DNA of 43,716 nucleotides from Peptococcaceae bacterium UBA2264 (GTDB taxonomy: Bacteria > Bacillota > Desulfitobacteriia > Desulfitobacteriales > Desulfitobacteriaceae). Below are positions 29,628-38,007 of this stretch, piece after piece; positions within the stretch are counted from its first letter, which is position 1, and each line of letters begins with the position of its first letter. The stretch covers positions 1 through 43,716 of the forward strand of contig DDXI01000167.1 of NCBI GenBank assembly GCA_002347475.1, given 5' to 3'. A program made the translations under genes and the position numbers. The notes under the pieces were generated by a model that saw nothing but the letters and a program-made list of their open reading frames with translations, was not told where the DNA came from and did not search any database.

Positions 29628-30491
29628 ATGGAGTCCAATCTGCTGCCGGCGCTTCTGGAAAAAGAAGCTCGTACTAAAAAAATTGCCCATCTTTTACTTT
29701 TCTACGGTGGCAGTGCCAGGGACAGACTGGAGAGCGGTTTGCGGCTGGCGCAAATCTTAAATTGCCAAAGTCTTTTGCCAACGGGCCCCTGTCAGCAGTG
29801 TTCGGCCTGCCTGAAAATATTGTCCGGAAATCATCCGGATGTACTAATATTGGAACCCTTGAAGACCAGCATCGGTATTGAACAAATATTGAATTGGCAA
29901 GAAAAGGTTTACCGTAAACATTATGAAGCAGAATTCAAAGTCTTTCTGCTTGACAGGGCTGATTCTTTGACAATTCCGGCTGCTAATGCTTTACTGAAGG
30001 TTACGGAAGAACCCCCGGAGAGGACAGTAATCATTCTTAGTGCCGAGAATCCGGAAGGAATCCTGCCCACTCTGAGAAGCAGGGCTCAAAGTTATTTTTT
30101 CCCAACTGGAAAAAGGGAAAAATGGCTGGAAAATTACGATGAAAACCAGCGGCTGGAGGCTGCCGGGGCTTTCCGGCTCAGCGGCCAAAATCCGGATTTA
30201 GCCGCAGCTATAATGAAATACGGGTTAGAGCCGACTAAAAAGTGGCTGGACATGTTCTGGAAAGTAATTGCAGAAGAAGATTTTCTGGGCCTGTTTCCGC
30301 TTTTTCCCCTGGAAAAGGAATTGGCCCTTATCTATGTGCAAGTTATGGCGGCTCAGGTGCAGGCAGGACTCAGGGAAGGCCGGTTTTCGGCAGCTGATTT
30401 ATTAGCTGTCGGACAGGCGTTGGAGGGGCTGCGCAAGCAAGCCAACCCGAGATTGGTTATTGAAGTCCTGGCATTGCAATTATTCCAATAA
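29628..30491 (+). CDS. holB: DNA polymerase III subunit delta prime
   Basis: The protein has 287 aa from ATG 29628, which has AGGGGTGA upstream; the longer frame from 29565 lacks a ribosome site. HLLLFYGGSARDRLESGLRL has the degenerate P-loop of delta prime, QCSACLKILSGNHPDVLILE is the zinc module, and KVFLLDRADSLTIPAANALL, KVTEEPPERTVIILSAEN, LPTLRSRAQSYFFP follows the clamp-loader pattern with SRA in place of SRC. It lacks a functional Walker A, as expected. The tmk-darA-yaaR genes usual just before it in Firmicutes are absent. Confidence 0.93.
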   Translation: MESNLLPALLEKEARTKKIAHLLLFYGGSARDRLESGLRLAQILNCQSLLPTGPCQQCSACLKILSGNHPDVLILEPLKTSIGIEQILNWQEKVYRKHYEAEFKVFLLDRADSLTIPAANALLKVTEEPPERTVIILSAENPEGILPTLRSRAQSYFFPTGKREKWLENYDENQRLEAAGAFRLSGQNPDLAAAIMKYGLEPTKKWLDMFWKVIAEEDFLGLFPLFPLEKELALIYVQVMAAQVQAGLREGRFSAADLLAVGQALEGLRKQANPRLVIEVLALQLFQ

Positions 30492-30504
30492 GGAGGAACT
30501 CTTA

Positions 30505-31410
30505 GTGGTTGATGTAGTGGGAGTTCGGTTTAAGCAGGCCGGCAAAGTTTATTATTTTTCCCCGGGCAACCTGGCGCTGGCCAAGGGAGACAAGGTCATT
30601 GTGGAAACTGCCAGGGGAGTTGAATTTGGGGAACTGGTCATTCCTTTGCGCCAAGTAGACGAAAAGGATCTTGTTTTACCTTTAAAACAGGTTATTCGCC
30701 AAGCTACAGCAGAAGATGAGCAGATTCTGGAGAACAACAGAGGCAAAGAAAAAGAAGCTTTTCAGGTTTGCCTTAAGAAAATCGCGGAACACCGTTTGCC
30801 TATGAAATTGGTAGACGTGGAATATACTTTTGACGGCAATAAAATTATTTTTTCCTTTACTGCCGATGGTCGTGTGGACTTCCGGGATTTGGTGAAAGAT
30901 TTGGCCTCAGTGTTCAGGACGCGCATCGAATTACGTCAGATTGGAGTGAGGGACGAAGCCAAGATGATTGGCGGGGTTGGTTCCTGCGGCCGTATTCTCT
31001 GCTGCGCCTCTTTTCTGGGAGATTTTGAACCCGTGTCGATCCGCATGGCCAAAGATCAGAAACTATCGCTGAATCCCACGAAAATTTCCGGGATTTGCGG
31101 TCGTTTGATGTGTTGTCTTAAATATGAAAATGAGGGCTACAGCAGCGGCTGTGGTGCGGCATGTGCGACCGGCAGGGTTGCCGGAAAGCAACCGGCTGAT
31201 GACTGGCTGGAAATTGAGAAGGAAGTCTTTGATCTGGAAAACAAGCTCTTAGCCATGAATACCAGGGCTGAGGTTAAAGAAAAGGCCGAGGTTAAAGTAA
31301 AGCCTGAGGTCAAAATAAATCAGATTGCCAGGGCTGTTTCCCCGGCTAAGGGCAAAGGCGTTCCAGGCAGAAGAGGGGAAAAGCCGAAAGGGAAGAGTGA
31401 GAAAGAATGA
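30505..31410 (+). CDS. ricT: RicT (PSP1/YaaT) RNA-processing and developmental regulator
   Basis: The protein has 301 aa from GTG 30505, preceded by AAGGAGGAACT; a TTG at 30460 is less likely. The PSP1 domain reads VVDVVGVRFKQAGKVYYFSP, then KMIGGVGSCGRILCCASFLG, SLNPTKISGICGRLMCCLKY and SGCGAACATG, the Cys clusters that hold Fe-S clusters in the Y-complex. The C-terminus is a Lys/Glu/Pro-rich tail. RicT with RicA and RicF stimulates RNase Y and promotes sporulation and competence in B. subtilis. It overlaps yabA by four bases. Confidence 0.95.
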   Translation: MVDVVGVRFKQAGKVYYFSPGNLALAKGDKVIVETARGVEFGELVIPLRQVDEKDLVLPLKQVIRQATAEDEQILENNRGKEKEAFQVCLKKIAEHRLPMKLVDVEYTFDGNKIIFSFTADGRVDFRDLVKDLASVFRTRIELRQIGVRDEAKMIGGVGSCGRILCCASFLGDFEPVSIRMAKDQKLSLNPTKISGICGRLMCCLKYENEGYSSGCGAACATGRVAGKQPADDWLEIEKEVFDLENKLLAMNTRAEVKEKAEVKVKPEVKINQIARAVSPAKGKGVPGRRGEKPKGKSEKE

Positions 31411-31718
31411 GACAGCTCACGCAGGCATTTCTGGAAGTAGAAGAAAAGCTGCTTTCTCTTCTGGAGGAAGTTCGCAGTTTGCGGCCTTATATCGAGTCTC
31501 TGGAAGAAGAGAATATTCGTCTGAAAAGAGAATCTTGTGCTTTACCGCAAAATGAAACCGAACGGGTGATTGCCAATGCGGCGCAGATCGAAGGGGTGGC
31601 TCATGACAATCTGGTTCGTCTCTATAAAGAGGGGTTTCATGTTTGCCATCTTCATTTTGGTCAGCCGATAGAAGCAGGAGCCTGTTTATTTTGCGCAGGT
31701 TTTCTGCGGCGGGAGTGA
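31407..31718 (+). CDS. yabA: Replication initiation control protein YabA
   Basis: The product has 103 aa. The N-terminal coiled coil LEVEEKLLSLLEEVRSLRPY, IESLEEENIRLKRES mediates tetramer formation, and the C-terminal zinc domain is HVCHLHFGQPIEAGACLFCA. YabA binds DnaA and DnaN and restrains initiation. It begins within the ricT stop (ATGA). 31719-31878 after it holds only GC-rich stem-forming sequence. Confidence 0.92.
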   Translation: MRQLTQAFLEVEEKLLSLLEEVRSLRPYIESLEEENIRLKRESCALPQNETERVIANAAQIEGVAHDNLVRLYKEGFHVCHLHFGQPIEAGACLFCAGFLRRE

Positions 31719-31878
31719 GTACCTGGGGCAAAGTATAAGGCTCGAGGCTCAGGGCGCTAGCGGCCCAAAAGATACTGCTGTTGCAGCCTGGATGCCAGAG
31801 GCCAGAAACGGAAGGTCGCTGAACAAGGTGCGCCCAGCGGGCAGCGATCTTTAAGGGCAGGCATCAGGGAGATGAAGT

Positions 31879-32718
31879 ATGGTTGATAAAGGAATACTGT
31901 ATATTTGTGCTACACCGATTGGCAATCTGGAAGACATTACCCTGCGTGTTTTGAATACCTTGCGGCAAGTTGATCTCATTGCTGCTGAGGATACACGCCA
32001 TTCCCGCAAATTGCTGCAGCATTACGGGATCACTGTCCCGCTGATAAGCTATCACCAGCATAATGAGAAATCCCGCTCGCAGGAACTGCTTGCCAGGCTC
32101 AAAGAGGGTCTGGCTTTGGCCCTGATTACAGATGCGGGGATGCCGGGCATATCTGATCCTGGCAGTGAATTGATCCGTTGCTGTTATCAGGAAAATATCC
32201 CGGTAGATGTGCTTCCCGGTCCCAGCGCGGTTCTGACTGCTCTGGTTCTCTCCGGGTTGGCTGATGGCAATTTCGCTTTTCAGGGTTTCCTGCCAGCCAA
32301 TGCCGGGGAATGCCGCCGTAAACTACAGGAGTACTGCGAACTGCCCTTGACCCAGATATTTTACGAAGCTCCGCATCGTCTTCTGGCAACACTTCAATTG
32401 ATGGCTGAGGTTTTCGGTGATCGGCCTGCTGCCGTTGTTCGGGAAATAACAAAGCTGCATCAAAGCGTCTACCGGGGAACATTGTCTGAACTTATTCGAC
32501 AATTTGCAACCAAGAGCCCGCGCGGGGAATGTTGTATCATAACTTCTCCTTATACAGCACTTCTTAAAACAGGTGGTCCCGGAGAATGGGCCTGCGAAGT
32601 ACAGGAGGCTTTGGATCAAGGCTTGAGCCGGCAGGAGGCTTTGAAGGAGGTTGCCGGGCGTTACGGGGTGAGTAAAAGGGAAGTATACAATGCTTTGCTG
32701 CGCAAGCCCAAGGATTGA
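31879..32718 (+). CDS. rsmI: 16S rRNA (cytidine-2'-O) methyltransferase
   Basis: RsmI methylates C1402. The protein has 279 aa with the tetrapyrrole-methylase fold: GILYICATPIGNLEDITLRV, LRQVDLIAAEDTRHSRKLLQ, HYGI, LISYHQHNE, GMPGISDPGSELIRCC, VLPGPSAVLTALVLSGL. The C-terminal HTH is LSRQEALKEVAGRYGVSKRE, VYNALL, usual in Firmicutes. ATG at 31879 with GGGAGATGAAG upstream. Confidence 0.95.
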   Translation: MVDKGILYICATPIGNLEDITLRVLNTLRQVDLIAAEDTRHSRKLLQHYGITVPLISYHQHNEKSRSQELLARLKEGLALALITDAGMPGISDPGSELIRCCYQENIPVDVLPGPSAVLTALVLSGLADGNFAFQGFLPANAGECRRKLQEYCELPLTQIFYEAPHRLLATLQLMAEVFGDRPAAVVREITKLHQSVYRGTLSELIRQFATKSPRGECCIITSPYTALLKTGGPGEWACEVQEALDQGLSRQEALKEVAGRYGVSKREVYNALLRKPKD

Positions 32719-32723
32719 AAATA

Positions 32724-32750
32724 AAAAAGAAGGCTTTTACCGCCTTCTTT
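32724..32750. terminator. Bidirectional terminator between rsmI and abrB
   Basis: AAAGAAGGC (32726-32734) pairs with GCCTTCTTT (32742-32750) around TTTTACC, with A-run and T-run on the two flanks, serving both convergent genes. Confidence 0.9.
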
Positions 32751-32780
32751 ACGAGATAGTATAGAGTACTGGTTTAGTTG

Positions 32781-33065
32781 CTAAACTGCTTTGGAATCTG
32801 AAGGATTTACAGCGATTCCAACTGCTGCAGCCATCGCGGTGGCACATTCCCTGCACACATTTTTACCGTGAAAGTTTTGAATATCGCTGGCATTGCTGCA
32901 AAAAACACAAGCCGGTTCATACTTCTTGAGAATAATTTTCTCTTGATCCACGTAAATTTCCAGAGCATCTTTTTCGGCAATTCCCAAGGTCCGGCGAAGT
33001 TCGATAGGCAGTACGACGCGTCCCAGCTCGTCAACCTTTCTTACTATACCTGTTGATTTCATCAT
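32781..33065 (-). CDS. abrB: AbrB-family transition-state regulator
   Basis: The protein has 94 aa. The swapped-hairpin domain is STGIVRKVDELGRVVLPIEL, RRTLGIAEKDALEIYVDQEK, IILKKYEP, the AbrB/SpoVT signature. The C-terminus has CVFCSNASDIQNFHGKNVCR, ECA, the two CxxC pairs seen in AbrB/Abh homologues. It controls transition-state genes. Two tandem ATG codons lie at 33065 and 33062 after AGGAGG. Confidence 0.94.
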   Translation of the reverse strand: MMKSTGIVRKVDELGRVVLPIELRRTLGIAEKDALEIYVDQEKIILKKYEPACVFCSNASDIQNFHGKNVCRECATAMAAAVGIAVNPSDSKAV

Positions 33066-33117
33066 CTCTAATTACCTCCTTTTTTCCTACAACTTTCGAC
33101 AAATTATTGTTATACTT

Positions 33118-33146
33118 ATGATACCAATGGTACCATTAAAAGTCAA
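33118..33146 (-). promoter_or_regulatory. abrB promoter with palindromic spacer
   Basis: On the minus strand TTGACT (33146-33141), 17 bases, TATCAT (33123-33118). The perfect palindrome AATGGTACCATT (33126-33137) fills the spacer and is a likely repressor site, perhaps for AbrB itself or Spo0A. Confidence 0.7.
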
Positions 33147-33183
33147 CTCTTTGTTGTCAGGTTTTGAATAATTTTGCAGGATA

Positions 33184-33217
33184 ATGTTAAAGACATTTTA
33201 ATGTTAAAGACATTTTA
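33184..33217. repeat. 17-bp tandem duplication before metG
   Basis: ATGTTAAAGACATTTTA occurs twice head to tail at 33184-33200 and 33201-33217, 35 bases upstream of the metG start. Probably slippage in the leader or promoter. Confidence 0.85.
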
Positions 33218-33251
33218 AAGATACAAAATATACATAAAGAGGAGATGCAAG

Positions 33252-35234
33252 GTGAAATATTATATAACAACGCCGATCTTTTATCCCAATTCAAGCCCTC
33301 ACATCGGTACTGCCTATACGACAGTTGCCGCCGATGCTCTGGCCCGTTATCAGCGCCTGCGGGGGAAGGATGTCTATTTCTTAACCGGTACTGACGAAAA
33401 TGCCCAGAAAATATTGCGCACAGCTGAGGCTCTGAATGTGGATCCCCACGTCTATGTCGATGGCATCGTGGAACGCTTTCAGTCGCTCTGGCAGCAGTTG
33501 GATATCACCAATGATGATTTTATCCGGACGACAGAGGAACGTCACCATGTCGTTGTCAAAGAGATATTTACCAGGCTTTATGAACAGGGGGATATCTACA
33601 AAGCGGAGTATAAGGGCTGGTACTGCACACCATGTGAAACATTCTGGACCGAAAGCAAGCTGGTGGATGGTAAATGCCCCAATCCTGACTGCGGGCGTGA
33701 ACCGGAACTGCTAAAGGAAGAAAGTTATTTTTTCCGTCTTTCCAAATATCAGGATGTCCTGCTCCGCCATATCCGGGAAAATCCGGATTTTATTCAACCT
33801 GCCTCCCGCAGAAATGAAATGATTCGTTTTATCGAAAACGGGTTGGAAGATCTCAGTGTTTCGCGGACTACTTTAAAGTGGGGCATTCAAGTACCCTTTG
33901 ATCCCCAACATTATGTTTATGTCTGGCTTGATGCCCTGATCAACTATATCTCGGCTCTCGGTTATCCTGAGGGGGAAAAATACAAAAAATATTGGCCGGC
34001 TGATGTTCATTTGATGGGCAAAGATATTGTGCGCTTCCATAGTGTGATTTGGCCGATTATTCTCCTGGCTATGGATATCCCCCTGCCGAAAGTCGTATAC
34101 GGCCATGGCTGGTTTCTGAGCAGGGAAGGCGGGAAAATCTCCAAATCCCGCGGCAATGTTCAGGATTCCTTTGAACTGATCAGGAGGTATGGTTCTGATG
34201 CTATCCGCTACTTCCTCCTGCGGGAACTCGCTGCCGGGTCGGATGGGATATATTCCGAGGATAATCTGGTGGAGCGTTTCAACAGTGATTTAGCCAATGA
34301 CTTAGGCAATTTTATTTCCCGCAGTCTGGCGATGATCGTCAAATACCGGCAGGGTGTGCTGCCCCAGCCAGTCCAGGATAGTCCCCTGGAACAGGAGATC
34401 CGGGCTTTGAGTGCTCAGGTCAGGGAAAATGTCCAGGAACGGATGGAGTCTTTTGATCCGGCTGGAGCTTTGGAACAGGTTTGGCGCTTTGTAGCGCGCT
34501 GCAATAAGTATGTTGACGAAACAGAACCCTGGAATTTGGCTAAAGATCAGAATTCAGCCGGGAGACTTGATACTGTGCTTTATACTTTTGCCGAGTGTAT
34601 CAGAATCCTGGGCATCTTTTGTGCACCCTTTATGCCTGGTTTGCCTCCGAAACTGTGGTCCTTATTGAACTGCGGCCCTGAACTGCTCAAGTGGGAAGAC
34701 AGTTCCAGATGGAATATCCTGGCTGTTGGCTCGACTGTGCAAAAAGGCCAGCCTATCTTTCCACGGATCGATATTGCCAAATTGACAGAACTGGAGGGAG
34801 AAGATGTAATGGAAAATTTACCTGCTGATCAAGCTGCGCCAATCGTGGAGACTGAAACTGCCGCTGCTCAGCCGGCTGAAACTGCTGCCGAGGTTTTCGA
34901 GCCTTTCAAGGAAGAAATAGAGATGGAGGACTTTGCCAAACTGGATTTAAGGGTAGCCAAAGTCCTGCAGGCAGAGAAGGTGGCGAAGACAGACAAACTC
35001 TTAAAACTGGAAGTGGAAATAGCCGGGGAAACCCGTACGATAGTGGCAGGTATTGCCCAGCATTATGCCCCGGAGGATCTGTTGAACCGGCGCATAGTTA
35101 TTGTGGCTAATCTCAAACCGGCTAAACTGCGGGGAATTGTCTCCCATGGCATGATCCTGGCGGCTTCCTACGGTGATAAACTGGAAGCTTTGACTTTGGA
35201 TAAAGATATTCCTGGGGGGGCACGAGTAAAATGA
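33252..35234 (+). CDS. metG: Methionyl-tRNA synthetase
   Basis: The protein has 660 aa. The HIGH motif is in FYPNSSPHIGTAYTTVAADA, the zinc knuckle is WYCTPCETFWTESKLVDGKC, PNPDC, the KMSKS motif is SREGGKISKSRGNVQDSFE (KISKS), and the anticodon domain has CNKYVDETEPWNLAKD. The last ~105 residues (DFAKLDLRVAKVLQAEKVAK to GDKLEALTLDKDIPGGARVK) are the Arc1p-like tRNA-binding dimerisation domain, joined by an Ala/Glu/Pro-rich linker. The start GTG at 33252 has AGAGGAG upstream. The stop overlaps tatD (ATGA). Confidence 0.97.
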   Translation: MKYYITTPIFYPNSSPHIGTAYTTVAADALARYQRLRGKDVYFLTGTDENAQKILRTAEALNVDPHVYVDGIVERFQSLWQQLDITNDDFIRTTEERHHVVVKEIFTRLYEQGDIYKAEYKGWYCTPCETFWTESKLVDGKCPNPDCGREPELLKEESYFFRLSKYQDVLLRHIRENPDFIQPASRRNEMIRFIENGLEDLSVSRTTLKWGIQVPFDPQHYVYVWLDALINYISALGYPEGEKYKKYWPADVHLMGKDIVRFHSVIWPIILLAMDIPLPKVVYGHGWFLSREGGKISKSRGNVQDSFELIRRYGSDAIRYFLLRELAAGSDGIYSEDNLVERFNSDLANDLGNFISRSLAMIVKYRQGVLPQPVQDSPLEQEIRALSAQVRENVQERMESFDPAGALEQVWRFVARCNKYVDETEPWNLAKDQNSAGRLDTVLYTFAECIRILGIFCAPFMPGLPPKLWSLLNCGPELLKWEDSSRWNILAVGSTVQKGQPIFPRIDIAKLTELEGEDVMENLPADQAAPIVETETAAAQPAETAAEVFEPFKEEIEMEDFAKLDLRVAKVLQAEKVAKTDKLLKLEVEIAGETRTIVAGIAQHYAPEDLLNRRIVIVANLKPAKLRGIVSHGMILAASYGDKLEALTLDKDIPGGARVK

Positions 35235-35998
35235 TCTGGGATACACATGCCCATTTGGATGATCCGCGTTTTCAAAAAAAGTATTTTGCCGGGGTCAGCG
35301 AGCGGGCCAGGCTGGCGGGGGTCACCCGCATAACAAATGTAGGTTTTAATCTGCCTTCTTCCCAGCGCTCCGTTCAGCTGGCTCAGGACCATGAATTTAT
35401 TTACGCAGCTATCGGCGTACATCCACACAATGCCGTGGAGGTTACTGCCGATACCTGGCCTGCTCTTCTGCAGCTTGCCAAGAAGCCCAAGGTACTGGCC
35501 TGGGGGGAAATCGGTCTGGATTATTACCGCAACCTCTCTCCGCGTCCCACCCAGAAAGAAGTCTTTATTCAGCAGATTGAATTAGCCAATCAGGCGGGAT
35601 TGCCTATTGTTATTCATAGTCGGGATGCTTATGATGATGTTATGAAAATTGTCCAGGAGTATCCACCGGCACATGGCGGAGCTTTCCATTGTTATTCGAG
35701 TTCCTGGGAAATGGCCAAGGTCTTTTTAAAACAAGGTTTTTATCTTTCTTTTGCTGGGCCTTTGACTTATAAAAATGCCCGTCATACTGTGGAAGTGGCC
35801 CGCAATATCCCCCTGGACCGCTTCTTTGTAGAGACCGACTCGCCTTATCTGACGCCTGAACCCTATCGGGGACAGCGCAATGAGCCGGCTTTTGTCCGGG
35901 AGGTTATTGCCCGGATGGCTGAAATCCGGGCAATGTCTTTTGAACAAATTGCCGCCCTGGCCACTGACAATGCCCGCCGGTTTTTCAGAACCGACTAA
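35231..35998 (+). CDS. TatD-family metal-dependent hydrolase/deoxyribonuclease
   Basis: The protein has 255 aa with the TIM-barrel. Metal ligands are visible in MIWDTHAHLDDPRF, AAIGVHPHNA, GEIGLDYYRNLSPRPTQKEV, LPIVIHSRDA, GAFHCYSSSWEM, RFFVETDSPYLTPEPYRGQR, NEP. It is the YabD orthologue by position (metS-yabD-yabE). The start overlaps the metG stop. Confidence 0.95.
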   Translation: MIWDTHAHLDDPRFQKKYFAGVSERARLAGVTRITNVGFNLPSSQRSVQLAQDHEFIYAAIGVHPHNAVEVTADTWPALLQLAKKPKVLAWGEIGLDYYRNLSPRPTQKEVFIQQIELANQAGLPIVIHSRDAYDDVMKIVQEYPPAHGGAFHCYSSSWEMAKVFLKQGFYLSFAGPLTYKNARHTVEVARNIPLDRFFVETDSPYLTPEPYRGQRNEPAFVREVIARMAEIRAMSFEQIAALATDNARRFFRTD

Positions 35999-36060
35999 AC
36001 GAGAAAAATATTTGCGATCAGTAATAATATGTAAATAAAGACAATATCAAGGGATAAATT

Positions 36061-36106
36061 TTGACAAGCTGATAATCATTCGCTAAAATGTGACTTAGGT
36101 CCTAAG
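36061..36106 (+). promoter_or_regulatory. Promoter and operator of the yabE-like gene
   Basis: TTGACA (36061-36066), 17 bases, TAAAAT (36084-36089). CTTAGG-T-CCTAAG (36094-36106) lies at the expected start point and is a perfect 13-base palindrome, a possible operator. Confidence 0.75.
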
Positions 36107-36152
36107 CCGTTGGTCTCGGGTTCCGAAGAAAATAAATTATTGGAGTGGTAGA

Positions 36153-37325
36153 ATGATAAGGCAGATCCCTGTTCGATTTATACATGGGGTTCGAACTTCT
36201 CGTTTGGCACAAATAGTTTTAGCGACGATTATCTTCTTAGTAATAGCTTTGATTGCCGCTGTACTCAACACCAAGACATTATTTATCAACATTGACGGAA
36301 AAACAGTGCGGGTTTCCTCAATTTCCCGAACTGTTGGCGGGGCTTTAACACACACCTTGTTAAATCTTTACCCCGAAGATATTGTTGAGCCTGACCGAAA
36401 TACCTTGCTGACAAAGGATTTGGTGGTTCAGGTTACAAGGAGTAAACCAATTCGTCTTAAGGTGGATGCTCAAAGTTTTAGGGCAAGAACAACAGGAGAA
36501 ACTGTAGGTGCAGCAATTCAGGAATTATCCCAACGTTATGGTTTAGGAATTAAGGATATCGATGAAATCGACATTTCCCGCTCGGATGCGGTGGCGGCTA
36601 ATATGGAAATTAACGTCCGCCGGGTTTTGCCTGTGCGTATCCAGGTAGATAACCGGGAGCTGGATACCTACCTGGCTCCCCGCACTGTTGCCGAAGCCTT
36701 AGTTAAACTGGGGATCACTCTGGAAGAAAAGGATAAGGTTTCCCTGCCTCTGGATCATATAGTCACAGCAGGCGATACCATTAAGGTGGTCAGGGTAGTT
36801 GAGCAGGTGGAAACAACCCAAAGTGAGATACCTTGTCAGACAGTTGTGCAAAGTGCCGATTTTCCGGTAGGATTGCCCGACCGAGTGCTTAACAGCGGAG
36901 CCAACGGTCTTCAGGAACAGACGGTTAAACTGACGATGGAAGACGGCAAAGAAATTGAACGGGAAGTCTTAAATCAGCGGATCGTCTCAGAACCTGTCAG
37001 CAAGGTTGTTTCCAGAGGCAGTCAGACAACTGTCTCCCGTGGCGGCAACAGTATCAATTTCCAGCGGGCTTATCTGATGACGGCGACCGCTTATTGCATA
37101 CCTGGCGGAACTACGGCCAGCGGGGCCCCTGTACGCTGGGGTGTTGTGGCAGTCGATCCCAGGGTAATACCTTTGGGGACAAATCTTTATGTTGAGGGCT
37201 ATGGGCCGGCAACAGCTCTGGATACCGGCGGAGATATTCGCGGCAACAGGATTGATCTTTATATGTATTCCAGGGAAGCGGCCCTTTCCTGGGGAGTAAG
37301 ACTGGTTGTTGTTTATGTTCGATAA
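36153..37325 (+). CDS. Cell-wall protein with DUF348, G5 and 3D domains (YabE-like)
   Basis: The protein has 390 aa. The N-terminal anchor is LAQIVLATIIFLVIALIAAV. Three DUF348 units follow: VRVSSISRTVGGALTHTLLN, LKVDAQSFRARTTGETVGAA and IQVDNRELDTYLAPRTVAEA. A G5 domain covers about 215-295 (EQTVKLTMEDGKEIEREVLN). The 3D domain reads YLMTATAYCIPGGTTASGAP, VAVDPRVIPLGTNLYVEGYG, ATALDTGGDIRGNRIDLYMY, with its three Asp. It is related to Rpf/YabE wall-active enzymes, lytic transglycosylase-like and probably active outside the membrane. In B. subtilis yabE lies here too. Confidence 0.93.
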   Translation: MIRQIPVRFIHGVRTSRLAQIVLATIIFLVIALIAAVLNTKTLFINIDGKTVRVSSISRTVGGALTHTLLNLYPEDIVEPDRNTLLTKDLVVQVTRSKPIRLKVDAQSFRARTTGETVGAAIQELSQRYGLGIKDIDEIDISRSDAVAANMEINVRRVLPVRIQVDNRELDTYLAPRTVAEALVKLGITLEEKDKVSLPLDHIVTAGDTIKVVRVVEQVETTQSEIPCQTVVQSADFPVGLPDRVLNSGANGLQEQTVKLTMEDGKEIEREVLNQRIVSEPVSKVVSRGSQTTVSRGGNSINFQRAYLMTATAYCIPGGTTASGAPVRWGVVAVDPRVIPLGTNLYVEGYGPATALDTGGDIRGNRIDLYMYSREAALSWGVRLVVVYVR

Positions 37326-37392
37326 GTCAGACCCTGAGATCAGACAATAAAATGATGTTTGTGTCAAATGAGCATGGTATTTAAGTAAGTGT

Positions 37393-37424
37393 AAGGAAGC
37401 AACCGCAACCGAGGGGCTTCCTTT
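37393..37424 (+). terminator. Hairpin between yabE-like and rnmV
   Basis: AAGGAAGC (37393-37400) pairs with GCTTCCTT (37416-37423), with TATCTT after it. A weak terminator or processing hairpin. Confidence 0.55.
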
Positions 37425-37446
37425 ATCTTATACTGGGGGTAACAGA

Positions 37447-38007
37447 ATGATCAGGGAATTGATAGTTGTTGAGGGCAAAAATGATGCCCATTTAGTCAGG
37501 CGGGCCCTTGGTGAGGTGGATATCATTTGGACTGAAGGTTTCGGCCTGACTGATGAGAAATTCAGCTATATTGCAGAGATGGCCAAACATCAGGGGGTTA
37601 TCATTTTTACAGACCCCGATACTGTAGGCGAACAAATCAGACAGCGGATCCACCGGCGTATACCGGAAGCGAAACATGTTTTTCTGGCAAAAAAGGCGGC
37701 TTTGAAAAAGGGAGATATTGGCGTAGAAAATGCCACCTTAGAGGAAATCAGGCGGGTTTTTGCTCATATCCAGGGGGATGGGGTTGAATTAGGGGCAGGT
37801 GAAGCCGTCACTTTGCAGGATTTGACTGCAGCCGGGTTGAGCGGACAGGTGCAGGCTGCCGAAAAAAGGGCTGCCCTGGGAAGATATCTGGGAATTGGTG
37901 ATGCCAATACCAAGCAGTTTCTGCATCGGCTGACCCGTTTTGGGATCAGCCGCGAGAAATTTTGGCAGGCTCTTAAGGAGGTGGCGGCGCTTGGAGAGTG
38001 CCCTTGA
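37447..38007 (+). CDS. rnmV: Ribonuclease M5 (5S rRNA maturase)
   Basis: The protein has 186 aa. The Toprim domain reads MIRELIVVEGKNDAHLVRRA, GVIIFTDPDTVGEQIRQRIH and GDIGVENATLEEIRRVF. Glu in VVEGKND and Asp-x-Asp in TDPD are the metal site. RNase M5 trims precursor 5S rRNA, with L18. Its end overlaps rsmA by 17 bases. Confidence 0.95.
   Translation: MIRELIVVEGKNDAHLVRRALGEVDIIWTEGFGLTDEKFSYIAEMAKHQGVIIFTDPDTVGEQIRQRIHRRIPEAKHVFLAKKAALKKGDIGVENATLEEIRRVFAHIQGDGVELGAGEAVTLQDLTAAGLSGQVQAAEKRAALGRYLGIGDANTKQFLHRLTRFGISREKFWQALKEVAALGECP

Noticed and set aside
31417..31731. 104-codon frame antisense to yabA
   Set aside because: YabA on the plus strand is unmistakable and coupled to ricT; the antisense frame has no signal for translation.
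36137..36355. Small antisense frame at the yabE-like start
   Set aside because: Antisense of the membrane anchor and first DUF348 unit; no independent evidence.
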